From Megascapheus bottae (taxonomy: Eukaryota > Chordata > Mammalia > Rodentia > Geomyidae): a DNA stretch of 64,000 bases. The stretch is taken from assembly GCA_024803745.1 (NCBI GenBank), contig JANJXV010000004.1:48129358-48193357 (forward strand). The letters are read 5' to 3'. Under the pieces are notes generated by a model. That model worked only from the letters and a program-made list of their open reading frames with translations. It was not told the origin of the DNA and made no database searches. The position numbers and the translations under genes are program-made. This document shows, one piece after another, positions 12,986-27,900 of this stretch (position 1 is the first letter of the stretch; each line of letters opens with the position of its first letter).

Positions 12986-15900
12986 GGCTTCATTGTTGGA
13001 ATCACTCATTGAATAAACATTTATTACAGAAAAAATATTAAATAGTGCTTTAGGTAAAAGGGTCATAACCAAAAAAAAGAGACTGATTTGGTTCCCAAAG
13101 AACAAAAGACACTGTAATGATAAGCCAAAGCCCCAAACTCAAGGACAAGGCTTCTATATAAGATTTAATGCAATATTTCTACCACAAATAAAAACACTTC
13201 CTTTAAATCTTTTTTATAAGCAACAATGAATTACCTGTTGCTTTCTTCCTGCGTTCATCCTTTTTATCCTTCTTATTTGTATTAACACTTTCTAAAATGG
13301 AGAATTGTTTCAGATCTTCTTCAGTGATTAAATGCACAGGATTATTTTTCATTTCCTGAAATAAAACACGTATTTTTGGTAGGCAAAAATATGCAGCTTT
13401 TCAAAAAGCATTCCATAAAAGTTGTTTGAATAATTACATTCCAATTTTTCAAATTTCCTTGTTAGCTAATAAATATAAAACTTTGTTTACCACTCTAAAT
13501 CTGTTTCATCTTGCTAAAAAAAAAAAAGCTGCCAGGCACTGGTGGCTCATGCCTGTAATCCTAGCTACTCAGGAGGCTGAGATGTAAAGATCACAATTCA
13601 ATGACAGCCTGGGCAGAAAAGTCTGCAAGACTCTTATCTCCAATTAACCACCATAAAAATGGAAATGGCACTGTGGCTCTGGGGGTAGAGTGCTAACCTT
13701 GAGCTGAGGCTCAGTGACAGCACCCAGGCAGAGATCCAGTTCTATGACATAAATAAGAAAATAAAATAAATAAATAAATAAAATTAGCTTTTTGTACCTA
13801 CTGTCAGGTTAGAAAGTCTATTACCTGCAGAGCCATTTGCCCCTTGTTTTTTTTTGAGACCTCCAAGACCAGTGATACTTGATAAAACTATTTTTCCTTT
13901 GAGTTCTTCCTTTCTCCTTCTCCCTCATTCCCCTTCCCTCTCCCTCTCCCTTTGGTCCTGGGCACTTTTCCTTGAGCTTTTTCGTTCAAGGATAGTTTCA
14001 CTTCTGAGTTTTACGTTTTTAACTGGAGATAAGAGTCTTAGGGCTCTTCCTGCCTGGGATTAGCTTCCAATTGAGATCCTCAGACCTTAGCCTCCTAAGT
14101 AGCTAGGCTGACAGTTGTGAGCTCTCACCACCTGGCTGGATTAATTCCTGAAGCATTTGCTATTTTTATTTGTTTGTTTATTTGTGTTAACAACTATTTT
14201 CAAGCTCAAAGACTGGTTCTTTTTCATGAGAAAAGGTTCAATAACAAAAGCATATTTTCATAATAATGTTATCGTTCCTTTTTTTATTTCATTTTGTTTG
14301 CCCAAAGGAAAATGCTTAGAATGTTGACAGTTTAAGTAACAAAATTGGTAGCTAATGTATTATTTTGTATATATATACAATATATATGTGTGTATATACA
14401 TACAAAAGATATATATATATCCCTTAGTTGTATTCATCCTCTTTAGAGTGAATATCATCACCTTTTCTTTGAATATAAATGGAGCTCTACTTGTCCAAAG
14501 GCATAAAGAATAAACATGCTTAAACTAAGATTTACTCATATTAGATCTATAAGGTTTCTATTTTTTTCTGTTCATCAGGACAAGTTCATTCTTATACTAT
14601 TATATAATGGGAAAGGTGTGAAGCTAAATAAACATTAGTTATATATTCAATAAGCCTGTATAAAACTAAGTTCTATGATGAGATGATGTTATTCAACAGA
14701 AATATAAAATAGACAAAGATAAGTCTGACATTATTTCTATTCCAAATAGTTTTACAGCAGTTGTGCTAAAACTAATTGTTTTGTTTGAAACAGACTCTCA
14801 GTACGCGGCCCAGGCTGGATGTGAGTTGCCTTTTCTCAAGCTGTAGAATGCTGAGATTGAGGCATGTCCCAAACAATTTTGATAGCAAAAGAATTTCTCT
14901 TCTACTTATCTATCCAAACTAGAAAAAAAAAAAGATGCTCTGTTACAATTACTAAATACTTGTGTGTACATACCTTAGGCTATGTAAAAGCCTCATCATT
15001 TTCCTGAGCTACTCAATGCATGAAAGAAATTCAGTTGTATTTATATAGATACTGCTATGTTCATTTCAGTGTTTTTTGTTTGTCTGGTTTTGTTTTGTTT
15101 TTTTGCCAGTCCTGGAGATTGAACTCTGGGCCTGAGCACTGTCCTTGGGCTTTTCCCTTAAGGCTAGAACTCTGCCACCTGAGCCACAACATCATTTCTA
15201 GCTTTTTCTATGTATGTGATACCAAGGAATTGAACCTGGGTCTTCGTGCATGCTACACGAGTACACACGAGTACTCTACCACTAGGCCAAACTCCCGGCC
15301 CCATAGCAGTGTTTTAAAGTGGGATCAATAGCCTCGGGTGACTTAAGTATATAATTTTAGCTGGACAAAGCTGTACATGCTTATAATCCCTGTTACTTGG
15401 TAAGGAGGAATAGTTAGGAAGATCAAGGCCTAAGGCCAGGCTCTGGCAAAAACAAGAGCAGCTATGGAAAAAATAAAGTACCAAGAGCCTGAGGCATAGC
15501 TCTACCCAGTAGAGCACCTGCACTGTAAGGCTGTGAGCTGAAAACTCAATTCAGAAAAAAAAAAAAGTGTAAAATCTCATTTCTGTGATTTTTAACTTAT
15601 AAGGTATCTAAGTTCTAGCATATGTTCTAACAAAAATGTAAAGGAAAAATTAACATGCGTGAAAGAAAATAAATAAGAATAATTAAAGGAAAATGAGTTT
15701 TCATAGAAAGTATTTGTTTTCGGCTAGACTGCTTATGCCATTTTTTAAAAGACATCAGGTGACTGTAAAAATTCTTTTAAAGTAGGTGTAGGAAAGAAAA
15801 TCTGGATTACCTTTTCAGCTTTCTGGTGCATCAGTTCAGTGAACTGATCTATACAGTCAGTTATAAATTTTTCACTGACTACAACGGTATCACTAAAGAC

Positions 15901-18900
15901 TGTAGCTGAAGGCTGTTTGCTGAATAGTCTCATCACCTGCTGAAGCAACATTGAAGCATCTTCAACTGATATAGAACTGGGAAGCAGGGGCTAGAGTTAT
16001 AAACAAAAAAATTAAGTTATAAGGCCATGTAATACAGATTGTCATATGTATAAAATATGCAAATAGGTTTAAGGATATATGTATATAAATAGGACACATA
16101 TGTAAGCATGTATGCATATTAGTATGCTCTCATGTGGCTTTCATAACCATAATTACTGTGATAATTTCCAAATGGTATTTCAGATTTCATCATCATGCTC
16201 AGATTGGGAATCATAACCTATTTCCTATCTAATTTCTCTACTTGTAAGGCATCACAAACTGTCCAAAATGGCACCAAGACCTACAAATCACATCCAGTTC
16301 CTCTCTCTTGTAAATGTACATACAGCCCCCAGTAAGGTCTGAAAATTTTGCTACAAAATACATTTCCTGTGGCCGGGAGCTTTGGCTAGTGGTACAGTGC
16401 TTGCCTAGCATGCACAAAGACCCAGATTCAATTCCTTGGCACCACATACATAGAAAAAAAAAAAAGCCAAAAGTGGTGCTGTGGCTCAACACCATTTCTG
16501 GCTTTTTTCTATGTATGTGGTACTGAGGAAGACCTGGCTCTTCATGCATGCTAGGCAAGCACTCTACCAATAGGCCAAACTCCACCCTCACCCCCTTTAT
16601 CTTTATCTACACTTTTCTTTTAGTGTAATGGAAGGCCTGAGTACAGTGAACACTGAAGTAAAACACTACCAGGATCAAAGTAGCTTATGTTAATGTATTA
16701 ACAGAGATTACTAGATAAGAAATAAATTCTACAGAAGGCTCAACACCAGCAGAGGTCTACATGCTTAGATAAAATGTGAAAAGTCTCATCATCAAGGTTC
16801 ATATCAGGATTGATAGGTACTTACATTTTTTTCTTGTTTAAGATTAACTGAAAAAAGATTATTTCAAAAGCTAGAATGACCTTATATTTATAATAATTAA
16901 CATTAATGTTTTAACAATGACTGCTGGCAATTACCTCTAAAGCCAAAATTATTTTTGTGTATATCCTAGCTTTCCAAATGGCAACATATTAGCAAAATGT
17001 CATTTTGTCATTGCTTTAAAGAAGAGATAAGATAAAACATACTGAAATATCAACCCAGGTTCCAGAGCTGATGGCTTCCTCCACTGATGCTTCTACCTGA
17101 TCCACAAGTCCTTGACCAACACAAGCTGCCTTCAAAAACAAGAGCTGTGTAGTCTTATACCTTTTCTTTATGTAAGTTACAGCATCTGGGATTCCAAGTC
17201 TGGACAGAGCATCAAATTCTAGGAATATATCACAAAGTTGGAGAACTGTCAGCCACTCTCATTTTTTAGAAATCTTAGAATAAGTTAAGTCCGAATAAAA
17301 CCTATGTGTTGATTGTAAAGGTACTGCATTTTAGGTTATTTTAGGAATAAAATACAGAGCTGTTCCCCAGTTATCTTCTCCAATTTTTCTCACTATAAGT
17401 CTATTAGAAAAATTGGTACTTTCTGAATACCAGCTGTTTGCTCTCCTCTCTAAGAGCTGAAGGAAAACATGAGACTACAGAGCCATCAAGTGAAATAGGG
17501 GTAGAGAAAGTAATTATTTTAAGAAACAAAGTGAAATTAATTTCAACTGTGGTTAAAATAATGCTATTTCTTTTTAAAATGTTGACAAGAACAAAGTAAT
17601 TATCTAGTCTCAATTAACTACAAAAGTTCTAGCACAAAACAATCCTCACATGTACAGACAAAACAGTTACTGAAGATATCTTTACTACCACCTTCATCCA
17701 AAATAATCACACCTAAGAAAATGGGTTACAACAATGTTTTAGCAGATCTTGAGTTGAAGAAACAAAAATAGGGACATCACAAGAGATGAAGAGAACATAA
17801 ATAGGGTAAGTATCTTAGCACATTGTTACAGGTTTCTCACTGACAAAGTAATCTGCTATACAGTTATAAAGTTGATCAAACTAAGTGATTATTATTTTAA
17901 TGACAATTTAGTTAATCTACTTTATCCAAATGATGGTCAGAATCTCAAACACAACTTGAAATAACCTCAATGTTTCAGAAGTATAAGGCGATTGACAAAA
18001 ATGAGCATTGAAAAGTTGACAGTCAAAGTATTTTGAAGAGGAAATAAGTGAAAACTGGGAAATTACATAAAATCTAGGATAAACAATCTTAGGAGCTAAA
18101 ATACTTGTAGTTTATCAGTTTTATATAATGGGAACGTTATTAATAATCAATACCAGCTTTTGGCAGTTTTACATTACAGTTGGTGGAGTGATTCTGGAAT
18201 TAAATTCTTATCTAAGAAACACTGAAGATTACAATGTGATTACCTCTATAAGTCTAGGGGAATAATAACCTGGCCAATAGCAGGAAAGCAAGGTTGGTAC
18301 AATATTTTCTAGGAATGTTTTAGTAACAAAAAAGAAACTACTCTTAAATCAAAATAGTTACCTAAATAGCCATTCTGTCTGAAGAAGGAATCCACCCAAG
18401 TGCTCTGAGTTCTGGAGTAGATGTCTGGGACAAACACAGCTTTGTCCTGTCTCCCACCAACCACGGTACCTCGTAATCGACCACTAGTCACAAGCTCTTC
18501 AAGCACAGCTTAAAAGAAATCCATACAAATGCAAATAGTCAGAACAGGCAGAAACTTTTAAACACACAGAACTTCATTATTTCATAATATACCTGTTCTT
18601 CATTCTCTGAACAACTAAATTGAAATTTAAATATACATAGTTTAAATCTGTGTGTGTTTGTGTGTATGTGTGTATATTATCTTAATCCTACAATTTAACT
18701 AACATGTACATATATTTTTTCCATTTTATTTATAAATTGGTTTTCTTCTCAGTCTCTTCTTGCTAATAATTAATGCTTGGTAATATACCATATATATATA
18801 CATACGAGCACTCTTATATAGAAATATTCTAAAGCAGAACATATATTAGGGACATTAAGATTCAAGAATAAAACAGTAAAAAACATGAAAATAATCAGCC

Positions 18901-21900
18901 TATTAAGCAATGCTATAGTTTGGATGCTGGATATCCTCTAAAGGGCAGTGTACTAAAGGCTGTGTACTGAAGTCCCCAGGGAATTGGTCCTAGTAGAAGG
19001 TCTTCAGGTTGCTGTGTGACAAAGCTCTTCCTCTCCCTTTGCTCCCTGGCTTCTGAAATAAATTATTTTGTTCTTGACTATGTTATCTTGCAATACGCAA
19101 TAGAGTTTTGCTCTTGAATATGTTATCTTGCAATACGTAACAGCAGTGAATTTAACAAATCTTAGACTATACACTCTAAGGCTAACTAAAAAGAAACCTG
19201 CCTGCCCCCCATTTTTCTTTCTAGGACTGAGAAGTGAAAAATCAGTAAATTGTGCATATGCATGCTAGGCAAGTACTCTACCTCTTAGTCAGAGTGACAC
19301 ATAATTTAAACAAAACTCACAGTAAAGAAGCTGCTCCTGAAATCCGTATTTTGAAATCAAAGAATTCACTGCTGTGGGCCTGTATGGGTGGAAAAAAGGG
19401 AAAAAGGAAGGAAATGAAGAAGAGAGTGAGAACTGAAATTGATTTATTATAAAGTAATGTGAGGTTTTTTTGGAAGGTCATGGTACCTGAACTCTGGGCC
19501 TAGGCTTTGTCCCTGATCAGCTCAAGAATACAGCCCTACCTCTTGAGCCACAGGGCCACTTCCAGTTTTCTGGTGGTTAATTGGAGATAACACTCTCATG
19601 GACGTTAGTGCCCAAGCTGGCTAGGATTGCAATCCTGAGATTGCAGCCTTTTGAGTACTTTTTTGTTTCTTTATTGTTATAGGCATGAGCCACTGTGCCC
19701 AGTTAGTGATTTCTTTTTTTTTTTAAGGAGAATTAGTTTATGAAAAACAGAAGTTTTTCAATGAAAACAAAGTTTTTACCAAATTTAAATAAACAAATAA
19801 ACACATATACAATATACCAGGTAACAAAGTCAGATACTATAATAATATGAGATTAACCATTAGGAGGGAAAAATAAAGAGAAGAGAACATAGAACAACAA
19901 TCATTCAAGATAAAATTCTTGTTTCCATAACCTAGAGATCCTTTCATTTAGTCTCATCCTACATGACCTTATTTTGTTGTTACTGTTTTATACATTTGTT
20001 GTTATTGTATATACATTTATTTGTTTATTTGAAATAGGAAAGGGAAGGGGGGAAAACAAGATGAATGGCTGGGGATTGGGGGAGGGAAATGGAGACAAAA
20101 ACATGAGAAGGGGTATCAATGTGTGAAAAATAATGCACCTACTATCTGGTGAATGTAACTGTAACCCCTGTATACATTACAATAATAAATAAAGGTGGAC
20201 ATTTATCTCAAAGACCAGCAGTTTGCAAATATACTTAACACAGCTAGTAAACTGAGCCATAAAGGTTGAAAAGGAAAAAAAAAAAAAGAACAAAACTAAT
20301 ATCTACAAACCAATTTAGCTCCAATAGATTGCTGAAGTGGGACACTATGGTGGCCAGAGTAGAGTCAGGAGACAGGACACAAACATGAAGATATATGGCA
20401 CAACATAATGGAGCCTGAGCTGGTTTACGCCTTAATAGGGTTGGGTTAGGGGTCAGGGTCACAGGAAACTTAAGGCCCAGGCCTTTGACTGACAGGTTTA
20501 GTAACCTATTATCCAAATCCCCTCCCCTTCTTCCAGGGGTCCAGGCATATCCATCACCTGGGGAGCAGAGGCTTCCTTCCCCCACATGAAGACACAAATC
20601 ACTATGTGGCCAAGATGGTACCAGCCACACCTTATTTTCCAAGTAGGATATTAGTTTTACGTTCTTACAGGAGATTTTTTTTTTACAGTAATGTATAAAG
20701 GGGTTACAGTTATTTCACCAGATAGTTGGTGCATTTCTTCTCACACATTGATTCCCCTTCTCATGTTTTTGTCCCCATTTCCCTCCTCTCACCCTCTCCC
20801 AACTGTCTTGTTTCCACCCCTTCCTTTTCCTATTTCATATAAACAAATAAACATTTGTTTATTTGTCAGATATAATAACAATATGAGATTAACCAAAGGG
20901 CAACAAAAGAGAAGAGAAATAACATAGTACATTAAGAACAACAATCATATAGGATAAACCTCATTTCCAGGTCTCATCCTATATGACCTTATGTCCCTAG
21001 ATTGTGAGCTATTGTAATCCTCTGCTAGGAGAGTTCTAGATGTATACTAATTATTACAAATGAGGGAAACCATTAAGCCTCTAATATTTGTATATGTGTG
21101 TGTGTGTGCATGCTTGATGTGTTGAGGACTGACCCAAGGTTTCCACATTCAAAGGAGGGACTAAGGGACTCTGATATACTAAGATGTATGCTCAGCTTTG
21201 AACATCTTTTTATTTCTACTGGGTAGATTGCCATGAGTGTATTACTTTTATAACAACTGTAATTTTCATGTATATTGTATTCCTATTCATTTTAAGCCAC
21301 TATGCTTATGACCTAATTAATGTTATTCGAAGTTTTTATTGTTTTGCATGTAATTGAAAGATTTTTTTCAAGTAATTGTAAGTTTCCAGTTTTCTGCACA
21401 AACTTGGGAAAGCTGAAATGGTTTCTGAAAATGAAATGAATACTTTCAAACCTTGTATTTGGAGGTTTTCAATGAAATTATTATTTATAAATAATTATGT
21501 GTGAAATAATTACCTTATCAAATTGTTTTATCCCAAACTTTTAGTCAGATTATCTAGAACTCATCCAGAACTCATCTATAACTAAACCAACTAAATCAGT
21601 TCAAATGCTCTGTGAACTCTGTGCTTATCTGTTCTTCATACAGTAATTACAACTTTCTCATATTTTGTATGTTTTACATTTTATTACATAAATATATCCT
21701 TACAAAGATTGCTCTTTTAAAGAAACTTATCTACGTATTTGTTAAACTTGATACTTGAAAGGTGATAGTACTTAAGCTGTAAGTTTCAGATTTAAAAAAA
21801 GAAGAAAATTATCCCATTAGACTATAAGATATTCACTGCAATATAGTAGTCTTTTGAATTCTCTAGTGCCTTATTACATCCAAGGTACTTACTAATTTGT

Positions 21901-24900
21901 AAAATAAGAAAATTATCATTTTTGCTGCTATGTGAAAAACAATGGCTGGAGTAAAACTACCTGGAATTAAATATTGTTGTAAGGCAAAATAAAGATAGAA
22001 GTAATCAACAGATTTTAATGATAATGACATTATTGCTGCTGAAGCGGCTGAAGCCAAATAGCTGGGAAGAGCAGTAACAGATCGCTGAGACAGTAAACAC
22101 AGACCTTAATCGCAAGATTAAGAACCATGTCAATAGGAGGTAGAGTGGAATGTGGAATACAGAGTTCACAATTCCTTTTAAAGTGAGACATATGGACATT
22201 TTTTGGTGGGTCACAAAGTCACTGAAATGACAGTGATGTCACGAGAGGAGGTAACAGAGAATATAGATTCTATATCTATTCTATGTAACATTTAGAAGGA
22301 ACATGATGATTCTTCACCATTGTAGACTCTTACTTGGTAAGGATGGATCTTAAAAATCATCTGTCCCCATGTTATGACCAGGTAAATGTGTATATGGTAA
22401 TTATAGGTATATGCTTATATCGTAATTATGTGACAGAGCTATGAGCCCAAATTCTTCTAACTGGTATACTGCGTGGTCTTTTCATGAATCCAGGGTGACC
22501 TTAATATAGTGATATGGACAGCAAATTTTAAATTGCATCTGCAGAAGCATTTTAGGGGGCATGAAGATGGTAGAGGTTGGTCAGGGCCCATTCTAGGATA
22601 TCCCATTCCCATTAGTAGAAGCTCCTTTTCTACTGTCTAATAAATTGGAGTCCTCAGTGAGATTTTCAGACAAGAATAATCCAGCTCCTAGGGTTAAAAA
22701 AATATTAAAGCACAAGTCTCTATGTGTCAAAGCATCTCACCGGGTAATAGCACTGAACAGTCCTCGGATTCGTGCTTTATGGCGAGATACAAAGGCTTCA
22801 GTAAAAATGACTCCTCTGTTATCAAGATCAATATGCCCATTGATAATTTTGCCAAGTCGTTGAGTTAATGCCTAAGGATACAGATGAATATTTTTATTAA
22901 TTTGAAAGATTAAAATTAATCATATGAATTTTTATAATTCATGTTGATGTTGTACCAATCATGTGAACAGGAAATTTCAGTAGGCAGAAATCAAAAATAT
23001 ATTACCTATAATAAAGGTTCAGGATATTGGAAGTTTCATTCTCTCATAGCCGAACGAACAACTTAGTCAAACTGTTTATAAGAAAAAAGCTTAGGGATCC
23101 TAGTAGTTCTTGCTAATGAAGTCTATCTCTAATGCAAAATGAAAATGATTTGCCAATTTCATAGCTACAGCAGTTTCTAACGAATAGACAGCCAAGGTTG
23201 TATCAAAGTATGAAAGAAAACTCTATCCAGAACTTCATACACTAACAGAGAAAAATGTTATACTTAGATTTTTAGGGAAGCATCAGTCTTATCTGGGCTG
23301 GAGTTTTACTCAAAATTCAGGTACCTAGGGTCACTGACACAGTCTTGAAGATATAAATATAAGTAAAAAGACCTAAATATCAATGATGGGATATGTACTC
23401 TACAGACATAATGTTATATAGATTGATATATATCTATGACATACAAACTCTCAGCTTAATTTTATGTTCTAAAATTTACATGCCAGTCATTGCATATAAA
23501 GATTCCCTTCTTGAATACTTGTTTGTTAAACATGGCATTTGAAATGTGATGTAAAAAATCAGTGTTCATAAAAAAGAAAAGATGAAGCTGGGCATGATGG
23601 CTCATGCCTATAACCCTAGCTACTCAGAAGGCTGAGATCTGAGGATCAAAGTTCAAAGCCAGCTGGGGCACAAAAGGATCTGAGACTCTTATCTCCAATT
23701 AATCTCTAGAAAATGGGAAGTTGGGCTTGGCTCAAGACTAGGGTAGTAGTTAAGCTGAAGAGCTCAGGGACAGTGCCCAGGCCAAGTTCAAGCCACATGA
23801 CCCACCAAAAAAAAAAAATAAAAAAAGACGATCTTATCTGACACAAGCAAGTTACCTTTATCCAGATTTGAACTGGAAGATGATCTGGTTTCAAAAGTAT
23901 TTCTCCACAGCTATATGGGGTCAGATATTTATAATATAAGTCTGAATAAATTTCACATCTCAAAATCAGTTGAGGTTATTCAAAGTTACTAAATATGGAA
24001 AATGTTTGAAAATAACTGAGAATATTTGTTTGTAATGTTGAGAACAAAATAGAACTAAAAAATAGTACATAGCTGTACTTTTTTAAAGATGCATTGAAGG
24101 GCATAGCAATCATTTGGAACTGAGCCTGATTGGGTGATTTTGCTTTTTTTGTTGTTTGGTTTTTTTTGTCCTTGTTGTTTTTGTTGGTCCCTGGGGCTTG
24201 TAAGCCTGGGCACTGTCTCTGAGCTCCTTTTGCTTAAGACTAGTGCTCTACAACTTGAATCATAGCTCAACTTCGTTTTTTTTTTTTGTTGTTTTTTTTT
24301 GTGTGTGTGTGTGATTAACTGGAGACAAGAGTCTCATGTAAAACAGAACTGAAATTCCTAAAATGGTCTGAAAAACACATCATTAATATACGTGCTACTT
24401 TAGGGAAGCTCATTCTCTTACTATAGGAGAGTAAATCAGTACTTCAAATTTATCTCACATGATAAGTTTCATAAGTTGGATTCCTTAAAGTGATTTACAC
24501 TTAAAATGAAATTTTTTTGTTCCTCTAATTCAGTACATATCAAACAGAAACAATATTTATTGAATGTTTCAACTGGAGCAGAATTACTCCTTTGCTCACT
24601 GAAAAAAAGCCTATGAGAAAGCTGTAATTATTCCTACTTTACAGATATGTGACTTGAAGCACATGGCAAATGAAATATTTTTCCTAATGTCAAATAAATA
24701 AGAAGTAAAATAAGACAAGTAAGAAGTGAAACATGTTTGTTAAATAGCAAACCCTATTAACCACTACTGCATCAGATAGACCTTTATGATTCTAAAATGT
24801 CAAACTACTTTAAAAACAGAAAAAAAAATACTGAAGATATGCCTGAGTTTTCAGAAAATGGAGTTATACAGTAATTCAAGATACCTAATTCAAGTAATAA

Positions 24901-27900
24901 CACAAACATGTAATTTAAGAGAATAAGAGATTCCTTGGTTTCTTCATTTAATAGAGTTTAGAAGAAGAGAAAAAAGAGGACATCAAAAGACAATGTTAGG
25001 GGCTGGGAGTTTGGCCTAGTGGTAGAGTGCTTGCCTAGCATGCATGAAGACCCGGGTTCGATTCCTCGGTACCACATACATAGAAAAAAGCCAGAAATGG
25101 TCCTGAGGCTCAAGTGGTAGAGCTCTAGCCTTAAGAAAAGTCCAAGGACAGTGCTCAGGCCCTGAGCTCAAGCGCAGGACTGGCCAAAAAAAAAAAAAAA
25201 GACAATATTACTATGGATACAAATATCTTTTGCTAATGAAGCTGCCTTGTGCATGATAGGGCAGTTCACAGGGTCCTTAACCTTCAATCACAGATGACAG
25301 TAGTAACTCTTCTGTGCTATAATCTTCAGCAGTATTCACTAAAATATAACCAGAAAGTTAAAATTATACGTACCTTGGTTAAAGATTCTGTGCTGCTGAT
25401 ATGAGAAGTATTAAGTAAATCTCTATATGCTTATGGTATACATGCTACTGGATCAAGAATCCTAGAACTTAATTTATTGTTTTTAGGATGTCATGGAGAA
25501 TGTAATCATGTTAAATGTCTCCTCAGAGCCATCAATAGATAGGAAATACACTATACAATATACTGCTGCAGCATATATCAAGGATACTTGCAGTATACCA
25601 ACCAATAAGAAGAAAATGTGGTACTTTTTTCTCTCATTAGTAGTCTTTAAAGTAATTGCTTGTTTAAAACAACAACATTATATTACTAAGAAATAGTACC
25701 TGTGTCAGGAAATTTCCAGGAAGGTCATAGGTTTTACACAATTCTGATATAGTTACTTGACCACTTTCTTGCAGTTTATCATTTACTTCTTCTGCTAATC
25801 GATCCAAATAGTTTCTAATATTACAAAAACAGAAAATAGGAAAAAAATGAGAACTAAGTGCTTTTCCTTTATATCCTCCATCTTTTACATTTAGGTTCTC
25901 TTGAAGCAGAGTACATCCCCAAAATAAAGACTAGAGTATGTCAGTCATTGCTCACATTTTAAATATATTGTTTCCTCATCAATGCAACTAAATGATAAAT
26001 TGTGCAATCATGTTTTTATTGGTGGATATTAGTCATTTTTCTTTAATATTTTTGGAACAAATCTGTTTACAAAGTTTAATAGGAAAAAAAGCAATACTCT
26101 GTATTACTTTCATAGAAAAAAGTCAAAAGTTACTTATAAGTTTGTTATTTTATATAATTAGTACTTTTTAAGTGGAATGATTCTTGTAATGAAAAGGACT
26201 CTATAAGCTCTAAATACAATGTCTACCTAGCCACAGTGAGCCTAGAATTTTTAGAAGAAAGAAATCCAAGGCCCTTTAATTATACTTACTCATCTATCAG
26301 CTGTCCCAATACTAGCTGGACATGCTTTTCTGATTTTATAATGTCACCAATTCTATTCTCAATATGAGTCAGATCCACATTAATTACCTGGAAAATAAAT
26401 ATTTACTAGTAATAATTTTGTACTGTTATATAAAATGGAAGGTATATATTTTAAATACTTCTTAAGAAATTTTGTAATCTTAGGTAAATTTTGAATTTAT
26501 TTGCAATTTTTAAAAGCCTTTTGCTCAAAAACAAAAGATTACAGAGACTTATTGCCTATTTACTTTTTACTTGCAAAAATAACATTTTTACAAACCAGGA
26601 AAATTTTTATTAAGCAGAAAACTGTATTTTTATATAACATAATACTTCAGACAAGACTTTTGAGCTTATTATATAACGTATACTTGACAATCACATGCAC
26701 ATTTTTACTTTTTAAAAATATTTTCTAATTTTTATTACTTATAACTTCTACTTACTCAAATTATAGACAAACTGAAACAAGTGATTCTTCTATCATGATT
26801 ACATACAATTATATAAAATATTACATAAAATATGATACTAATATTAGTGAATAAATATTTCTGTGTGTATGTGTGTGTGCTGGTCTTGGGGCTTGACCAC
26901 AGGGCCTGGGTGTTGTCTCTTGAGTGATTGTGCTCAAGACTAATGCTTTTACCACTTTAGCCACAGCTCCACTTCAGGCTTTTTGGTGGTTAATTTGAGA
27001 TAAGAGACTCATGGACTCTTCTGCCAAGGCTGGCTTCAACCATAATTCATGGCTCTCAGCATTCTGAGTAGCTTCCTCCGTTAGCGGACATTTTGAAAGG
27101 TACTGAACAAATTCACAGTATAAAAAAATTGAGAAAAACAAAATCTTATAAATTTAAAATTTACCTGTTGTAGATCAACAATGTTTACTCGACCTTTAAA
27201 AAGAAGACATTAATTTTAAAGTATATTTAAGTAAGGAACAGGTAAACAGGTCAAACTTTAACAGAATTAACTTCTAATCAGTTTAAATTGACAATAATTT
27301 GTCTACATATACACACACATATACATAAACATACATACACACACATGCCATTTGCTGAGTAGGTCATTAATGCTGAAGCTACAGGCAGAACAATTATGAA
27401 AAACCAAGTGACATACAAGTTGGTTTATATGTCTCTGACTTTACAAGTCAGAATTCAGCTACTAAGGCCAAAGACATAGTGACAACTAAATTAAAGATGA
27501 TTATTTTTTCTGTTATTTGAAACTGAAAGTTATGTTTCTGTCAGGAAAATATTCCAAAATGCAGCTATTTTATTAATACTCTATATAAGAAGATAAATAA
27601 AACAAATACCAAGGTTAAATGGGTAACACAGAAGTTATTGCAATAATGAGTTGCTTAAAGTGCTGGATGAGGTAGTATATGTCTGCAATCCCAGGACATA
27701 GAAGGCGAAGACAAAGTAGTGACAGACAAAAATGTGAAACCCTATCTGGAAACTAAATAAAACCAAAAAGGGTTATTTGGCTCAATTCAATCCTAGTAAT
27801 ACCAAATACTCCCCAAGAGGCACAAGTTGGTCTATTTTAATAGAATTGTGCTCAATTAGATCAATAGTTTGCTCAACTTAAAAAATAAAAGACAAAAAAT

